Below, piece by piece: positions 1 to 6,706 of a stretch of DNA of 64,000 nt; the stretch's first letter is position 1; every line of letters begins with the position of its first letter. Source of the stretch: Flintibacter sp. KGMB00164 (GTDB lineage Bacteria; Bacillota; Clostridia; Oscillospirales; Oscillospiraceae); the NCBI RefSeq assembly GCF_008727735.1, contig NZ_CP044227.1, positions 1,612,001 through 1,676,000 on the forward strand, given 5' to 3'. The notes beneath the pieces were generated by a model. It was given only the letters and a program-made list of their open reading frames with translations. It did no database searches and had not been told where the DNA came from. Both the position numbers and the translations under genes were made by a program.

Positions 1-538
1 CAAACGCTCCGGCATAGGAGCCCAGATACAGATCGGTTTCCACCTCGCTCCCGTCCACAGTCAGCACCGGAAGCTCCAGGCTGTGCAGTGAGGTGACAAA
101 GGGGTAGAGCAGGGTGATGTCCTGATCCGTTTCCCCATGGTTGGTCAGGGTGTACTCGTCGGTAACCAGGATGTGGTCGTCGTACCGCTCCAGCTCCAAT
201 TCCTCATCCCACACCGGTATCCACGGGGCAAAGTCCAGGGTAATGGCCCGTTGGGCGGTAATGTTTTTGTTTTCCTCCCGCAATGTCATGGGAAGCACCG
301 GCCCGGCGTAGGACTGAAACGCAGACGCGCCGCTGGCTCCACTGTCACTGCCGCTGCGCCCGCCCAGCAGAGGCAGCAGCCGCACCACGCCCACCACCAG
401 ACACACACAGGCGGCCAGAGCGGCCCATCGTTTCCAGTGATATTTTGTTTTTCTCCTTCTGGGTTCCAGGGCCGGGTCAAGTATCTCATCGTTCAGGTGG
501 CTGATGGCCTCAAAGAGGCACTCGCTCTGTTTGCTCAT
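1..538 (-). CDS. Probable anti-sigma factor, membrane-anchored (C-terminus cut by window edge)
   Basis: The ATG overlaps the stop of the ECF sigma gene upstream (ATGA), so the two are translationally coupled as in sigma/anti-sigma pairs. The visible 179 residues begin with a short charged cytoplasmic part (1-36), then one hydrophobic segment at about 37-57 preceded by a Lys/Arg-rich stretch. An extracytoplasmic domain follows, starting with a Ser/Gly linker. The outer part contains an Asn-His-Gly-Glu-Thr stretch of the kind seen in beta-sandwich domains, but I do not recognise a named family. The role as inhibitor of the neighbouring sigma factor is inferred from position and topology. The end of the gene lies outside the window. 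Confidence 0.7.
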   Translation of the reverse strand, partial: MSKQSECLFEAISHLNDEILDPALEPRRRKTKYHWKRWAALAACVCLVVGVVRLLPLLGGRSGSDSGASGASAFQSYAGPVLPMTLREENKNITAQRAITLDFAPWIPVWDEELELERYDDHILVTDEYTLTNHGETDQDITLLYPFVTSLHSLELPVLTVDGSEVETDLYLGSYAGAF

Positions 539-1092
539 AACACCACGCCCTCCTTCTCCAGCGCCTGACGCAGACTCTGGCGCAGCCGCCGCAGCCGTTG
601 GGCCAGTCCGTTGGAGGAACAGCCTAGTCCGGCCGCCAGTTCTTTGACTGCCTCTCCGCACCAGTACCGGCGGAGAAACAAATCCCGCTCCTCCTCATCC
701 AGAGTCTGAAGCCACCGCTCCACCGCCCGGGCCACCTCCTGGGCCTCCCACTGCTCCTCCGCGCTGGGCACCGCCGGGACGCACTCCTCCAGTTCCAGCA
801 CCAACGCCTCCATTCCCCCGCCCCGCTTGGCGCTGTACCGCTGCCGCCAGCGGTCAATGGACAGGTTGCGCACGATGCGGCACAGGTAGGCCCGCAGACT
901 GTTGGGCCGCTGAGGCGGCATGGTATTCCAGGCCCGGTGCCAGGTGTCGTTGACGCACTCCTCCGCGTCGGGCCGGCTTTGCAGAATGTTGTAGGAGACG
1001 CTGCGGCACACCGGGCCGTACTTCTCCTCCGAGGCGGTAATGGCCCGCTCCTCCCGCTTCCAGTATAAGGCCACGATCTGCTTGTCCTCCAT
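535..1092 (-). CDS. ECF-type RNA polymerase sigma factor
   Basis: This 185-residue protein has the two-domain ECF layout. Region 2 spans about 20-90, with the Asp-Ala-Glu-Glu-Cys-Val-Asn-Asp-Thr core-binding helix and an Arg-Ala-Tyr-Leu-Cys-Arg-Ile-Val-Arg-Asn segment. Region 4 spans about 125-180, with a helix-turn-helix (VKELAAGLGCSSNGLAQRLRR) that would read a -35 element. An acidic linker of about 40 residues joins them. It sits in an operon with the partial anti-sigma gene downstream. The start is supported by a G-rich ribosome site about 8 bases upstream. Its regulon cannot be told from the sequence. Confidence 0.9.
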   Translation of the reverse strand: MEDKQIVALYWKREERAITASEEKYGPVCRSVSYNILQSRPDAEECVNDTWHRAWNTMPPQRPNSLRAYLCRIVRNLSIDRWRQRYSAKRGGGMEALVLELEECVPAVPSAEEQWEAQEVARAVERWLQTLDEEERDLFLRRYWCGEAVKELAAGLGCSSNGLAQRLRRLRQSLRQALEKEGVVL

Positions 1093-1282
1093 GTGGGTTC
1101 CCCCCTTTTCCCTTCACCTATTCAGACGGAATTGCCCGGGGAATATGACCAAAATTCTTTCTTTTATTGTACCATGGGAGAAAAATCCTGCCAATGCTCT
1201 CGTCCCGCCATTGCGAAACAGTCTCCCCTGTGCTACAATTTATCCCGATGTTTGGAAATTTCTCAGAAAAGAGGGTTTATTT

Positions 1283-1630
1283 ATGTATCCCATCTATGTT
1301 TTGATCGCGCTGCTGCCCCCGGTAGCTATGCTGATCGTGGGTATCTGGTGGAAGGTATCTCCCCCCAAGATGGAGGGAAAAGGTCTGGCCTACCGCACCC
1401 AACTGTCTACCAAGAGCCCGGAGGCGTGGGCCTTCGCCCACAAGCACTGCGCCCGGCTGTGGGTGCGCATGGGCGTGATTCTGACTGCGGCGGCGGGCAT
1501 CGCCATGTACCTGCTGCGGGACCAGGACTACCAGACCTTCCTGATCTGGATCCTGGCGGGCGAGATGGCTTTGTTCTGCGTCTCCGCCTTCCTGGTGGAC
1601 GCCCTGCTGAAAGCAAATTTTGAAGAATAA
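1283..1630 (+). CDS. SdpI-like small membrane protein
   Basis: The 115-residue product has three hydrophobic segments (about 3-23, 63-80 and 87-107). Between the first two lies a stretch reading AYRTQLSTKSPEAWAFAH, which matches the conserved (I/L)GYRT...KS..(A/T)W.FA core of the SdpI/YhfL immunity-type family. In Bacillus, SdpI protects against the SdpC toxin and acts as a signal receptor, but most family members have no known role and no toxin gene is visible here. The frame is open far upstream, but this ATG gives the expected membrane start. The gene is monocistronic and ends at a strong terminator shared with cwlD. Confidence 0.7.
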   Translation: MYPIYVLIALLPPVAMLIVGIWWKVSPPKMEGKGLAYRTQLSTKSPEAWAFAHKHCARLWVRMGVILTAAAGIAMYLLRDQDYQTFLIWILAGEMALFCVSAFLVDALLKANFEE

Positions 1631-1639
1631 GTAAGAAGT

Positions 1640-1672
1640 GGCCCGTCCGGCATAGCCGGACGGGCCTTTTTT
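1640..1672. terminator. Rho-independent terminator
   Basis: A perfect 12-base-pair GC-rich stem (GGCCCGTCCGGC / GCCGGACGGGCC) with a 3-base loop is followed by six T on the plus strand. It lies between the convergent SdpI-like gene and cwlD. The T run suits the plus-strand transcript best. Confidence 0.9.
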
Positions 1673-1674
1673 GT

Positions 1675-2379
1675 CTATGAGGATAGGCAGACCTGGGCCA
1701 ATACGGCGGCCAGTTTGGTTTGGTAGCCCTCCTGACGGAGCATCGCCTCCTCCTCCGGGTTGGAGAGAAAGCCGCACTCCACCAACACCGCCGGACAGTC
1801 CACGTGATTCATCAGGTACACATTGTCGCCGATTGGCTTGGCCTGACGGCTGTTATCAGGCTGCAAATTGGTCTGAATTTCCTGCTGGAAGGACTCCGCC
1901 AGGGCCTGAGAATCCTGGGTAGGAGCAAAGAAAACCTGTGAGCCGTGGTATTGACTTTGGGAGAAGATATTCTGGTGGATACTCACCAGCACCGCTCCCT
2001 CCAGTGACTGCACGGTCTCGGCCCGGTTGTGCAGGTCGGAAACCTTCTTCTCCCGTAACGTTTCCGCCTCCGGGTCGTGAAGGGAGATATCCTCCTCCCG
2101 CATCAGGTAGCTGTTCTCCCCGTAAAAGCCCAACAGGGCGTCCAGACGTTTGGCAATAGCCAGATTGATCTGGCTCTCCGGTACCCCAGTCACCGACACT
2201 GCACCTCCGTCTTCCCCGCCGTGCCCCGGATCGACCACCCAAACCCGCTCTCCTTCCGGCCAGGAAGCCGCCGGAGTAGCCGCGCCCAGATAGGTCTGCA
2301 CCAACATTCCCGCACTCAGCACCGCCAACAGCCCCGCTAAAATCAGCAGGGACCCCCATCTCATCCTCTTCAACCGCAC
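1675..2379 (-). CDS. cwlD: N-acetylmuramoyl-L-alanine amidase CwlD (spore cortex)
   Basis: CwlD removes the stem peptide from muramic acid in spore-cortex peptidoglycan, the first step to the muramic-lactam that germination lytic enzymes recognise. The 234-residue protein has an N-terminal membrane anchor or signal (about 10-30) and then a complete Amidase_3 domain. The zinc ligands His53 (in DPGHGG), Glu68 and His135 (VSIHQN) and the catalytic Glu201 (LVECGFLSN) are all present. Length and layout fit CwlD rather than the longer vegetative amidases. It diverges from the cotJ operon, another spore locus. Mother-cell expression is likely from family knowledge. Confidence 0.9.
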   Translation of the reverse strand: MRLKRMRWGSLLILAGLLAVLSAGMLVQTYLGAATPAASWPEGERVWVVDPGHGGEDGGAVSVTGVPESQINLAIAKRLDALLGFYGENSYLMREEDISLHDPEAETLREKKVSDLHNRAETVQSLEGAVLVSIHQNIFSQSQYHGSQVFFAPTQDSQALAESFQQEIQTNLQPDNSRQAKPIGDNVYLMNHVDCPAVLVECGFLSNPEEEAMLRQEGYQTKLAAVLAQVCLSS

Positions 2380-2442
2380 ATCCCCCCTCCCCGTATTCTA
2401 TGGAGCGGGGAGGTCGACTATGTATGGACCCTCCCGCCCTGA

Positions 2443-2459
2443 GGTGCATAGGATGCACC
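2443..2459. repeat. Short perfect inverted repeat upstream of the cotJ genes
   Basis: GGTGCAT-agg-ATGCACC gives two 7-base arms around a 3-base centre. It lies about 50 bases before the CotJAB start, in the divergent cwlD/cotJ control region. It could be a binding site for a sporulation regulator, but I cannot name one, and no clear promoter was identified beside it. Confidence 0.35.
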
Positions 2460-2508
2460 GGAGGCCGCTCAGCCTCCCAATCCCAACCGAGGAGGAATGA
2501 TCTTGAAT

Positions 2509-2967
2509 ATGGAAAATGGCAGCTCCTGCCCCCTGCCCAGCTGCCCGGACCGCTATGGCACTCTGCCGTCCTGCGCGGGTCTGTCGGTGCCCTATGTTCC
2601 CTTCCAACAGGAAGGTTCTCAGAAATATAGCCAGAGCGACGCGCTGAGCAACGGCACTCTGTTTCCCGGCCTGAATCTTCCCTTCCGCCTGAAGGTGGAG
2701 GGCAGCACCGTCCCTGCCGGTCCTCTGGCCGAGCTCCAGGCTCTGGAGTTTGTGGTCGCGGAGCTTGGCATGTATCTGGATACACACCCCAGCGACCAGG
2801 AGGTCTTCGACCTGTTTCAGAAGTACGTCGCCATGGAGAAGAGCGCCCGGGAGACCTATCAGGCCAAGTTCGGCCCTCTGACCCAGAGCGCCTCCGCCAA
2901 CGGGGAGAGCTATCAGTGGCTCAAGGAGCCCTGGCCCTGGAACTATGCGCAAAACGAGGTGAAATGA
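2509..2967 (+). CDS. cotJB: Spore coat CotJA-CotJB fusion protein
   Basis: Two coat-associated proteins that are normally separate appear as one chain. Residues about 25-65 carry the CotJA signature (YVPFQ..., then SDALSNGTLFPGLNLPF). Residues about 75-148 carry CotJB (LQALEFVVAELGMYLDTHP, YQAKFGPL, and WLKEPWPWN near the end). No stop or restart lies between them. The next gene, cotJC, starts one base after this stop, as in the classical cotJABC operon. Start choice: AGGAGG at 2490-2495 is too close to the ATG at 2497; a TTG at 2503 or this ATG at 2509 is more likely. The complex is thought to help build the coat; the fusion is read directly from the sequence. Confidence 0.85.
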   Translation: MENGSSCPLPSCPDRYGTLPSCAGLSVPYVPFQQEGSQKYSQSDALSNGTLFPGLNLPFRLKVEGSTVPAGPLAELQALEFVVAELGMYLDTHPSDQEVFDLFQKYVAMEKSARETYQAKFGPLTQSASANGESYQWLKEPWPWNYAQNEVK

Positions 2968-2968
2968 C

Positions 2969-3607
2969 ATGTTTCTTTATGAGAAAAAGCTGCAGTTCCC
3001 GGTAAAGGTGGCCACTCCCAACCCCAAGCTGGCCTCCTTCATCATCAGCCAGTACGGCGGCCCCGACGGCGAGGTTGGTGCGGCTATGCGTTACCTCTCC
3101 CAGCGCTACGCCATGCCCTATGCGGAGGCCAAAGGCCTGCTCACCGACATCGGCACCGAGGAGCTGGGCCACATGGAGATGGTGGCCGCTCTGGTCCATC
3201 AGCTCACCCGGAACCTGAGCGACGAGGAGGTGCGCAATAACGCCTCCTTCGCCCCCTACTTTGTAGACCACACCACCGGCGTCTACCCCACCGCCGCTTC
3301 CGGCTTCCCCTGGAGTGCGGGAGGCATGCAGTCCACCGGCGACGTGATCGCCGACCTCACCGAGGACCTTGCCGCGGAACAGAAAGCCCGCGTCACATAC
3401 GATAACATCCTGCGTCTCAGCGATGATCCTGACGTGAACAACGTCATCCGCTTCCTGCGGGAGCGGGAGATCGTCCACTTCCAGCGCTTTGGCGAGTGCC
3501 TGCGGCTGTGCAAGGAGAAGATGGATGCCAAAAACATCTATCTCACCAACCCCGCCTTTGACCGCTCCCCCACTCAACAGCCACGCACCGGAATGGCGAA
3601 GGGCTGA
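2969..3607 (+). CDS. cotJC: Spore coat protein CotJC, manganese-catalase family
   Basis: This 212-residue protein belongs to the ferritin-like manganese catalase family, of which CotJC is the spore-coat branch. The di-metal ligands expected for the four-helix bundle are visible: Glu35, Glu65/His68 (EELGH), Glu137 and Glu167/His170 (EIVHF). Catalase activity is therefore plausible. The ATG follows the CotJA-CotJB stop by a single base, so translation is coupled and the partners are probably made in equal amounts. A strong terminator follows. Confidence 0.92.
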   Translation: MFLYEKKLQFPVKVATPNPKLASFIISQYGGPDGEVGAAMRYLSQRYAMPYAEAKGLLTDIGTEELGHMEMVAALVHQLTRNLSDEEVRNNASFAPYFVDHTTGVYPTAASGFPWSAGGMQSTGDVIADLTEDLAAEQKARVTYDNILRLSDDPDVNNVIRFLREREIVHFQRFGECLRLCKEKMDAKNIYLTNPAFDRSPTQQPRTGMAKG

Positions 3608-3637
3608 CCTCAGCGGAACTGAATTTCAAAAGAACAA

Positions 3638-3677
3638 GGCCGGGAGGCGCTCCGTTTGGAGCGCCTCCCGGCCTCTT
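3638..3677 (+). terminator. Terminator after cotJC
   Basis: A perfect 16-base-pair stem (GGCCGGGAGGCGCTCC and its complement) closes on a GTTT loop and is followed by TCTTAT. It ends the cotJ transcript and lies just past the end of the opposing lipoprotein operon. Confidence 0.8.
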
Positions 3678-3722
3678 ATGTGTTCCGGTGGATTGGCTTT
3701 TATCTCATCCGTTGGATGTCTC

Positions 3723-5171
3723 TCACGCGCCCAGCAGTTCCTGCGCAATGGGGTCGTTGGCATCCATGACAATGACGCGCCGATTTTTAGCGCCCTCACT
3801 CTCTACAAACTTTCCGTTAGCATCCCGGTCCTGTCCCCGGACAAAGGGATCTGCTTCAAAGCCCAGTCCGATGGTCGTCAGCTGGTCCTCGGGAACGCCA
3901 AAGGCGCTGACCAGCAGATCCTTTACCGCAGCTGCCCGGCGGTTGGACAGATCCACTCGGTCCTGCTGATCTCCATCGGTAGCCGTAGTCCCGGCCAGCA
4001 GGATGGGATGGTCCGGATGGGCAAGGATGACCTCGGCCACAGGCTTAAGAGCCTCCTTTGCGGCCGCCTCATCCAGGAAGGCATCACTTTCCGCCTTGAA
4101 CATCACCTGGGTGGAGTTGAGCTCAAAGGGGGTCTCGAAGACCAGGGGCTCCTCCTCCACGGTGACCGAACCGGCGGTACTCTGCTCCTCCGGGCCGTGG
4201 ATTTTGAGGGTATACTGAATGGTGTCCTTTTTATCTGCCCAGACGTAGATATAATAGGTGGTCTTGGGAGATAGCTGCATACTCTCCGTAGCCGCCTCTC
4301 CGCTCTGATTTGCGTTCAGAGTATACCGGTGCATGGTTTCGCCATACATATTATAGACACGCAGACAAAAATCCCCGGTTCCAGGCGTTTTGTTCACCGT
4401 GGTGACTTCATAGGTGGCGTTCTCCACCGAGTTGGTTGTAAATGCATACCACTGCCCCCGTCCGTCGCTCACCTTGCCGGAGACCTCCGTCTCCAGAGGG
4501 ATCATGCCGCCTTCGTCCTGGTTGGTACCGGCAAGGATCTCCTGTCCAGCCACGGCTCCCACCGACTCGGACACGCTTCCGGCGGTGGAATAACCGGACT
4601 TCTGCTCCTCCGGGTCCCGGATGATGAGGGAATAGGAGATAATATCTCCCTTTTCCGCCCAGATATAGATGTAATAGGTAGTGCTGGCGGGCAATTCCAG
4701 ATCCAGCGTGGAAGCGCGTCCCGCTTGATTGGCATCCAAAGTGTACGAGTGCATCTTCTCACCATAGGCATTGTAGATACTCAGGCAGAGATCGCTGGTA
4801 TCCAAGGTCTTGTTTACGGTGGTGATCCGGTAGGTGGCATTCTCGGTGGAGCTGGTGGTAAAGGCATACCACAGGCCGCCATCCTGGGTGGTCTTTCCGG
4901 TGAGCTTGGTGTTCAGGGGCAGCAATACTGCCTCATTTTGATTGGTTCCGCCCCGGAGCATCTCAGTGGCCTCACCCATAGACTCCAGTCCGTCTGCTGC
5001 CACAATCAGCGAGCCGTTATCCGGCTTATTATTTTCCTGCGTTGAAACGTCCTCCGTGGGTTGGGAGCTGCCCGCTCCCTGGGACGAGGTATCTGACGCA
5101 TTTTTCCCACCGCAGGCGGTCAGGGACAAAACCAGCGTCACAGCCAGTATCCATGCAGCTGTCTTTTTCAT
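3723..5171 (-). CDS. Lipoprotein with two repeated beta modules and a C-terminal OmpA-like domain
   Basis: A lipoprotein signal ends at the lipobox LSLTAC (Cys20), followed by a Ser/Gln/Glu-rich linker. Two similar modules of about 115 residues occupy roughly 75-190 and 218-334. Each contains WYAFTT, a TENATY/VENATY motif, a VNKT motif and TTYYIY(I/V)WA, resembling bacterial pre-peptidase C-type beta-sandwiches. Residues about 350-475 form an OmpA/MotB-like domain (GTTATDG, DLSNRRAAAVKDLL, GFEADPF, NRRVIV), which in known proteins binds peptidoglycan. It would sit on the outer face of the membrane and grip the wall. It is last in the operon headed by the membrane-tethered sigma gene. Function unknown. 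Confidence 0.75.
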   Translation of the reverse strand: MKKTAAWILAVTLVLSLTACGGKNASDTSSQGAGSSQPTEDVSTQENNKPDNGSLIVAADGLESMGEATEMLRGGTNQNEAVLLPLNTKLTGKTTQDGGLWYAFTTSSTENATYRITTVNKTLDTSDLCLSIYNAYGEKMHSYTLDANQAGRASTLDLELPASTTYYIYIWAEKGDIISYSLIIRDPEEQKSGYSTAGSVSESVGAVAGQEILAGTNQDEGGMIPLETEVSGKVSDGRGQWYAFTTNSVENATYEVTTVNKTPGTGDFCLRVYNMYGETMHRYTLNANQSGEAATESMQLSPKTTYYIYVWADKKDTIQYTLKIHGPEEQSTAGSVTVEEEPLVFETPFELNSTQVMFKAESDAFLDEAAAKEALKPVAEVILAHPDHPILLAGTTATDGDQQDRVDLSNRRAAAVKDLLVSAFGVPEDQLTTIGLGFEADPFVRGQDRDANGKFVESEGAKNRRVIVMDANDPIAQELLGA

Positions 5172-5192
5172 GTTTTTTCTCTCCCTTCCCGG

Positions 5193-6134
5193 TTATCTCT
5201 GCACGGCTCCATCTTCCGGAGCGTGGACTGTCAGAGAGTATTGGATGGTATCACCCTTCTCCGCCGCGAGATAGATGTAATAGGTGGTGTCAGGGGGCAG
5301 TTCCAGGTCCAGGGTGGATGCCTTTCCACTTTGTTCCGCATTCAGAGTATATTGATGCATTTGCTCTCCATATTGGTTAAGGACCTTCAGATTCAGCGCT
5401 CCCGTTCCCCGGGTCATGTTCACTGTGGTCAGGCGGTAGGTGGCATTTTCAGCGGAATTGGTGGAGAAGGCGTACCACTGGCCCTCTCCCCGGCTCACCT
5501 TGCCATCCAGCCGGGCGTTCAGGGGGATGAGCTGGGCGTCATCCTGGTTGGTTGCAGCAAAAATCTCCAGCTCGTCCTTTGCCTCAGGCCCAGGCTGGGC
5601 CACGTTGTTCTCCGGCTCTTGCCCGTCCGGGCTGCGGAGGATCAGGGAATAGGAGATGACATCTCCCTTGTCGGCCCAGACCTTCACATAATAGGTGGTC
5701 TCAGGCAGCAGGTCCAGGTTCAGGGTTGCTGCCCCTCCCCACTGTCCGGCGTCCAGCGCATACTGGTTGAGCTGATTTTCTTCTCCATCATAGACGCTCA
5801 GTCTCAAGTCGCTGGTCTCCGGCGTCTGATTGACCGAAGTAATTGCATAGGTGGCATTTTCCGTCTCATCGGTGGTAAAGGAGAACCACTGGGTCTCCTC
5901 CCGGACGGTCTTGCTTTTCAGCTTGGTGTCCAGAGGAACCTCCTCGGCACGCTCCCGCTCGCTTCCCCCGGTCACCTCTTCCACTTTGGGCTGCTCCGCC
6001 TGAGAGCCGGAGGATGATGTACTCTCCGCCCCCGAGCCGCTCCCGCTGCCGCTTGGCGCTTTCTCCCCGCAGGCGGCCAGCGTCAGCAGCAGCGCGGACG
6101 CCAGCACCAGGGATACCAGATTCTTTTTTGTCAT
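5193..6134 (-). CDS. Lipoprotein with two repeated beta modules (paralogue of its neighbour)
   Basis: The start is the ATG that begins a proper lipoprotein signal (MTKKN..., lipobox TLAAC, Cys22), with a TTCTCCC-complement ribosome site upstream; the longer open frame has none. After a Gly/Ser/Glu linker come two modules of the same kind as in the next gene (WFSFTT/WYAFST, TENATY/AENATY, TTYYVKVWA/TTYYIYLAA). It lacks the OmpA-like domain. The 21-base gap to that gene and the shared modules point to duplication within one operon. The modules resemble pre-peptidase C-terminal domains; ligand unknown. Confidence 0.7.
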   Translation of the reverse strand: MTKKNLVSLVLASALLLTLAACGEKAPSGSGSGSGAESTSSSGSQAEQPKVEEVTGGSERERAEEVPLDTKLKSKTVREETQWFSFTTDETENATYAITSVNQTPETSDLRLSVYDGEENQLNQYALDAGQWGGAATLNLDLLPETTYYVKVWADKGDVISYSLILRSPDGQEPENNVAQPGPEAKDELEIFAATNQDDAQLIPLNARLDGKVSRGEGQWYAFSTNSAENATYRLTTVNMTRGTGALNLKVLNQYGEQMHQYTLNAEQSGKASTLDLELPPDTTYYIYLAAEKGDTIQYSLTVHAPEDGAVQR

Positions 6135-6195
6135 ACTGTGTTTCTCCCTTCCGGTATTCTCTCTTATTTCTTCGCCCATTGCGGGCAGCCGATCA

Positions 6196-6693
6196 TTATC
6201 GTTTGGCATCATCTCTGGCCTGCTTGGCCCGGTTGGATGCCACATAGCCATCATAGGTACCGGCATATGTTTTTGCTCGACTTTCATGGAAGATGGCCCG
6301 ATCCTTTGCCTGATATTGCCGCCAAGCCCGCTCATTCGCCTCCCGATAGGGATCCGGACCGGAGCTGGAGACCGGAGCGTTGGAGCCCATGATCCAATCG
6401 CCGACCGCTTTCCCGGTGCTGTCTGCAAAGCGCTCCACCATACCGACTCGTCTCCGCGGAGCCTGCCGCTGCTGCGGAGCCACATTTGCCCTGGTGAAGA
6501 AAACCAAAAACCGCTCTGCCAGAGGCACCAGGAATTTGTAGATCAGGTACAGCATGGCCAATGTAGCAAGCAGCTCAAAGAAGCCCGCCTGGCCCTGCAA
6601 AAAGACGTTTACGCTTTCAAATCCGATGAGGATCAAGGCAAACAGCATGAAGTATCGAAAGCATTTTCCGACTAATTTTGCAATAAAGTTCAT
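6196..6693 (-). CDS. Membrane protein of unknown function
   Basis: This 165-residue protein has two adjacent hydrophobic segments (about 13-32 and 38-58) and a long basic, Gln/Arg/Ala-rich cytoplasmic tail. The tail contains an Arg-rich patch after residue 75 and many Tyr and Ala near the end. I do not recognise a family. It begins 13 bases after the membrane-tethered sigma gene and precedes the two lipoproteins, so it probably shares their transcript and may couple the sigma protein to the envelope components. That link is inference from gene order only. Confidence 0.6.
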   Translation of the reverse strand: MNFIAKLVGKCFRYFMLFALILIGFESVNVFLQGQAGFFELLATLAMLYLIYKFLVPLAERFLVFFTRANVAPQQRQAPRRRVGMVERFADSTGKAVGDWIMGSNAPVSSSGPDPYREANERAWRQYQAKDRAIFHESRAKTYAGTYDGYVASNRAKQARDDAKR

Positions 6694-6706
6694 ACTATGC
6701 TCTCCT

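Noticed and set aside
1093-1282. ECF promoter before the first sigma gene (a CGTCTGA near 1117-1124, minus strand)
   Set aside because: The -10-like core is there, but no matching upstream box could be found at the right distance.
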